Source: a virus
Direction: 5' to 3' (one strand)
Length of the DNA: 34,188 bases
IMG/VR virus record: IMGVR_UViG_3300017613_000460
Location: 1-34,188 of that record
This document shows positions 32,448-34,188 of the stretch, in pieces. Both the position numbers and the translations under genes were made by a program. How positions within the stretch are numbered: the first letter of the stretch is position 1; each line of letters starts with the position of its first letter. The notes beneath the pieces were generated by a model that ran no database searches, was not told the origin of the DNA, and saw only the letters and a program-made list of their open reading frames with translations.

Positions 32448-34091
32448 CTACTCTGGTGCTCTTTGGGCTTCCTTGATGTTCAAACCTGCACGAGTAACAG
32501 CTTCAAGTCCCTGACCCATGCTTTGCATACCTGAAGCATTCCGCTGACCTTCTTCTGCCTCAGCTCGTTGTTCTCGTATAGCCTGTTTAGCCTTTTCAGA
32601 TCTTAAGAATTTAGGTCTTACACTATACATATCAAATACACCCTTTGCAATTTGGTCACCATCGAAATTATCTATAAGTTGTGGGTCCATTTCCATGAAA
32701 GGTGTAAGAATTTGAAGGGACCGCATAATGCCGTTTGCCTCTGTCTGCTCTTGAGCACGAGCAATAGGAGACGTATAAGTTATCTTGAACTCCTGCCCTT
32801 CGATCATTGGAGGAGGTTGAGGCAGTTTTCCCTGTCTATACAAAAGCCCGAATACTCTTGTAAGCAAGGGGCCAAGTAACTCACACTGCAAGCGTCCCAT
32901 CAACGGTCCCATAAGCCGTAACTTCTCTTCGGTTCTCTGCAGCACTTCAGTTGCTGTCATCTGTGGGCCTTCTTGCAATTGAAGTTGGTCTATAAAAAAG
33001 ATCTCACGTATGCGCCCACGAAGATCATTTACAACGTCATAACCTATATCTGGACGAGAACCGAAATTCATAGACTCCGCTCTGTCACCGGTTCCAGGTC
33101 TATAGAAATTGATTCCCCCAGGTGTAGTTCGAATAGGATTCAAGAAGGTTTCATCAGGTACAGCCATTGGAGGGTCTGTTGCTTTCTGTGCAGCCCTAAT
33201 AGTTGTTCGCATTATTTCCATTAGCATCTTAATATCAGGAAGTGCTGTTGACCCTGGCCCTCGCCCGTATTGTTCCCAAGGGTTCTTGTAAAATCGAGGA
33301 GCCATAAATGGTAGTTCTCTAAAAATATTTCCTGCCATTATGTGTTTGTGTTTAAGATCTATATATGTAGAAATATATGGAAAGGGTACGTTAATACCAT
33401 AATCCGATGGCGGGACTATACAATGCACACATTCTACGATTTCATCAGTTTTATGCTCAGCGAATAGTTTTTGTGTTCCTTCACTCACAGACTCAATACC
33501 AAACTTGGCTATGAGTTGTCTCACACTTCGAGGATATTTTCTAAACAAAGAGTCCATTACCCCATTTGCGCCCTCAGATAGATAAGATTCACTCAGAGGT
33601 AGTGCTTGAAATCGAAGATTCCGCCCATCCAATGTCTCAGTTACATAGAGAACACCTGTTCCAAAAGCTCCGTATTCAAGGTATAACTCATGCATAGATG
33701 TGTTAAAATGAGCTATAGGTTTGTTTATTTCAAAATACATTATGTGAGATACTTGATCCAACCACATTCGTACCTCTCGTATGTTATTAAGCATATCATT
33801 CATCATCTGTACATCAAACCATTTCTGAGCAGACGATGTGGCCATAGAGAATAAACCTGCTGACAGCAGTTGATTAGCATGAATCGGAGTAGAATCAAAA
33901 ATGTACGTCATCTTATCAGTACCAGGAGCTTCTTTCGACAAGAAGTTATCATCAAAAGGATGCATTAAATCTGCAATATCCTGCCAATGAGCCTCCCAAT
34001 TACTACGATTGGTTTTACGAGTTTCATACGCAGCTTTTATCATATTGATAAACTGCTCGTTGTTACTGTTCATTGTTACTAAAGATGACAT
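32448..34091 (-). CDS. Portal (head-tail connector) protein, T7 gp8-like
   Basis: The 547-residue protein matches the head-tail connector family of short-tailed phages: NWEAHWQDIADLMHPFDDNF, FDSTPIHANQLLSAGLFSMA, QKWFDV, YLEYGAFGTGVLYVTETLDG, and the later RQLIAKFG and MTATEVLQRTEEKLRLMGP. It forms the ring through which DNA is packaged and the tail attached. The length is normal for the family. The ATG follows TTGGAGAAGAT. Palindrome copy 16 lies 16 nt upstream. The gene heads the late structural operon seen in this window. Confidence 0.93.
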   Translation of the reverse strand: MSSLVTMNSNNEQFINMIKAAYETRKTNRSNWEAHWQDIADLMHPFDDNFLSKEAPGTDKMTYIFDSTPIHANQLLSAGLFSMATSSAQKWFDVQMMNDMLNNIREVRMWLDQVSHIMYFEINKPIAHFNTSMHELYLEYGAFGTGVLYVTETLDGRNLRFQALPLSESYLSEGANGVMDSLFRKYPRSVRQLIAKFGIESVSEGTQKLFAEHKTDEIVECVHCIVPPSDYGINVPFPYISTYIDLKHKHIMAGNIFRELPFMAPRFYKNPWEQYGRGPGSTALPDIKMLMEIMRTTIRAAQKATDPPMAVPDETFLNPIRTTPGGINFYRPGTGDRAESMNFGSRPDIGYDVVNDLRGRIREIFFIDQLQLQEGPQMTATEVLQRTEEKLRLMGPLMGRLQCELLGPLLTRVFGLLYRQGKLPQPPPMIEGQEFKITYTSPIARAQEQTEANGIMRSLQILTPFMEMDPQLIDNFDGDQIAKGVFDMYSVRPKFLRSEKAKQAIREQRAEAEEGQRNASGMQSMGQGLEAVTRAGLNIKEAQRAPE

Positions 34092-34107
34092 ATCTTCTCC
34101 AATCTTG

Positions 34108-34127
34108 GATTGCTACAGGTAGCAATC
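34108..34127. repeat. Dispersed palindrome, copy 16
   Basis: The perfect form GATTGCTACAGGTAGCAATC in the gap before the portal gene. On the coding strand its first G is the last base of the upstream gene's TAG stop, as at 15932-15951. Confidence 0.88.
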
Positions 34128-34188
34128 TACACAGTACATTTCTCAAAAGGGTCATATCGAGCAGGATCAGTATAATGTGAATCCTGCC
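34127..34188 (-). CDS. C-terminal end of a cut-off gene before the portal
   Basis: Reading minus-strand frame from the window edge gives QDSHYTDPARYDPFEKCTV and then TAG at 34127-34129. Only 19 residues are visible, which is too few to name it. The place directly before the portal is where a terminase or a small connector-region gene would be expected. Confidence 0.5.
   Translation of the reverse strand, partial: QDSHYTDPARYDPFEKCTV

Overview
The window is part of a lytic-type, short-tailed (podovirus-like) phage genome of about 38-40% GC by eye. The call rests on a T7 gp8-like portal, a scaffold, a major capsid protein, tail tubular A- and B-like proteins, internal virion proteins and a T7-fibre-type adaptor, all in one block. 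Exported proteins with Sec signal peptides, a lipoprotein signal and strong AGGAGG ribosome sites suggest a Gram-negative host, but the species cannot be named. No integrase, repressor, tRNA, CRISPR array or RNA polymerase gene was seen. The terminase must lie outside the window.

Layout: two gene blocks converge at about 11.66 kb. The plus-strand block (1-11.64 kb) holds a gene end resembling an ATP-dependent DNA ligase, three small genes, a consensus sigma70 promoter, a ParB-like protein, and a replication module: a DUF2800 PD-(D/E)XK/Fe-S nuclease, a DUF2815/gp2.5-like ssDNA-binding protein, a family A DNA polymerase, a VRR-NUC nuclease, an SNF2 helicase and an AEP-like primase fused to an SF3 helicase. 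The minus-strand block (34.19 to 11.70 kb) runs in transcription order: portal, two small proteins, scaffold, capsid, a small unknown protein, tail tubular A, nozzle (tail tubular B), GNAT acetyltransferase, internal or ejection proteins, fibre adaptor, a run of signal-peptide proteins (a large carbohydrate-binding-like protein, a lipoprotein and others), a Fis-like HTH protein, a cupin, a lysis-type membrane cassette, a glycosyltransferase, and a protein with a Thr/Pro-rich tail. A strong two-way hairpin terminator separates the blocks. Genes are tightly packed, and many junctions have TAATG or ATGA overlaps.

Three things stand out. First, a 20-bp palindrome, GAYTGCTACNNGTAGCARTC, occurs 16 times. 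Nine of the eleven gene-to-gene gaps of 30 nt or more contain it, and seven copies lie inside genes. At several gaps the stem is lengthened by different but complementary flanks. Second, a GT2 glycosyltransferase with a DSH motif and a WGGGD segment like those of mucin-type polypeptide GalNAc-transferases is encoded directly before a protein ending in Thr/Pro repeats, and the tail nozzle carries a 9-residue Thr/Ala/Pro repeat of the same type. This suggests phage-encoded O-glycosylation of virion proteins. Third, four late proteins next to the fibre adaptor have export signals, which is unusual for virion-type proteins.
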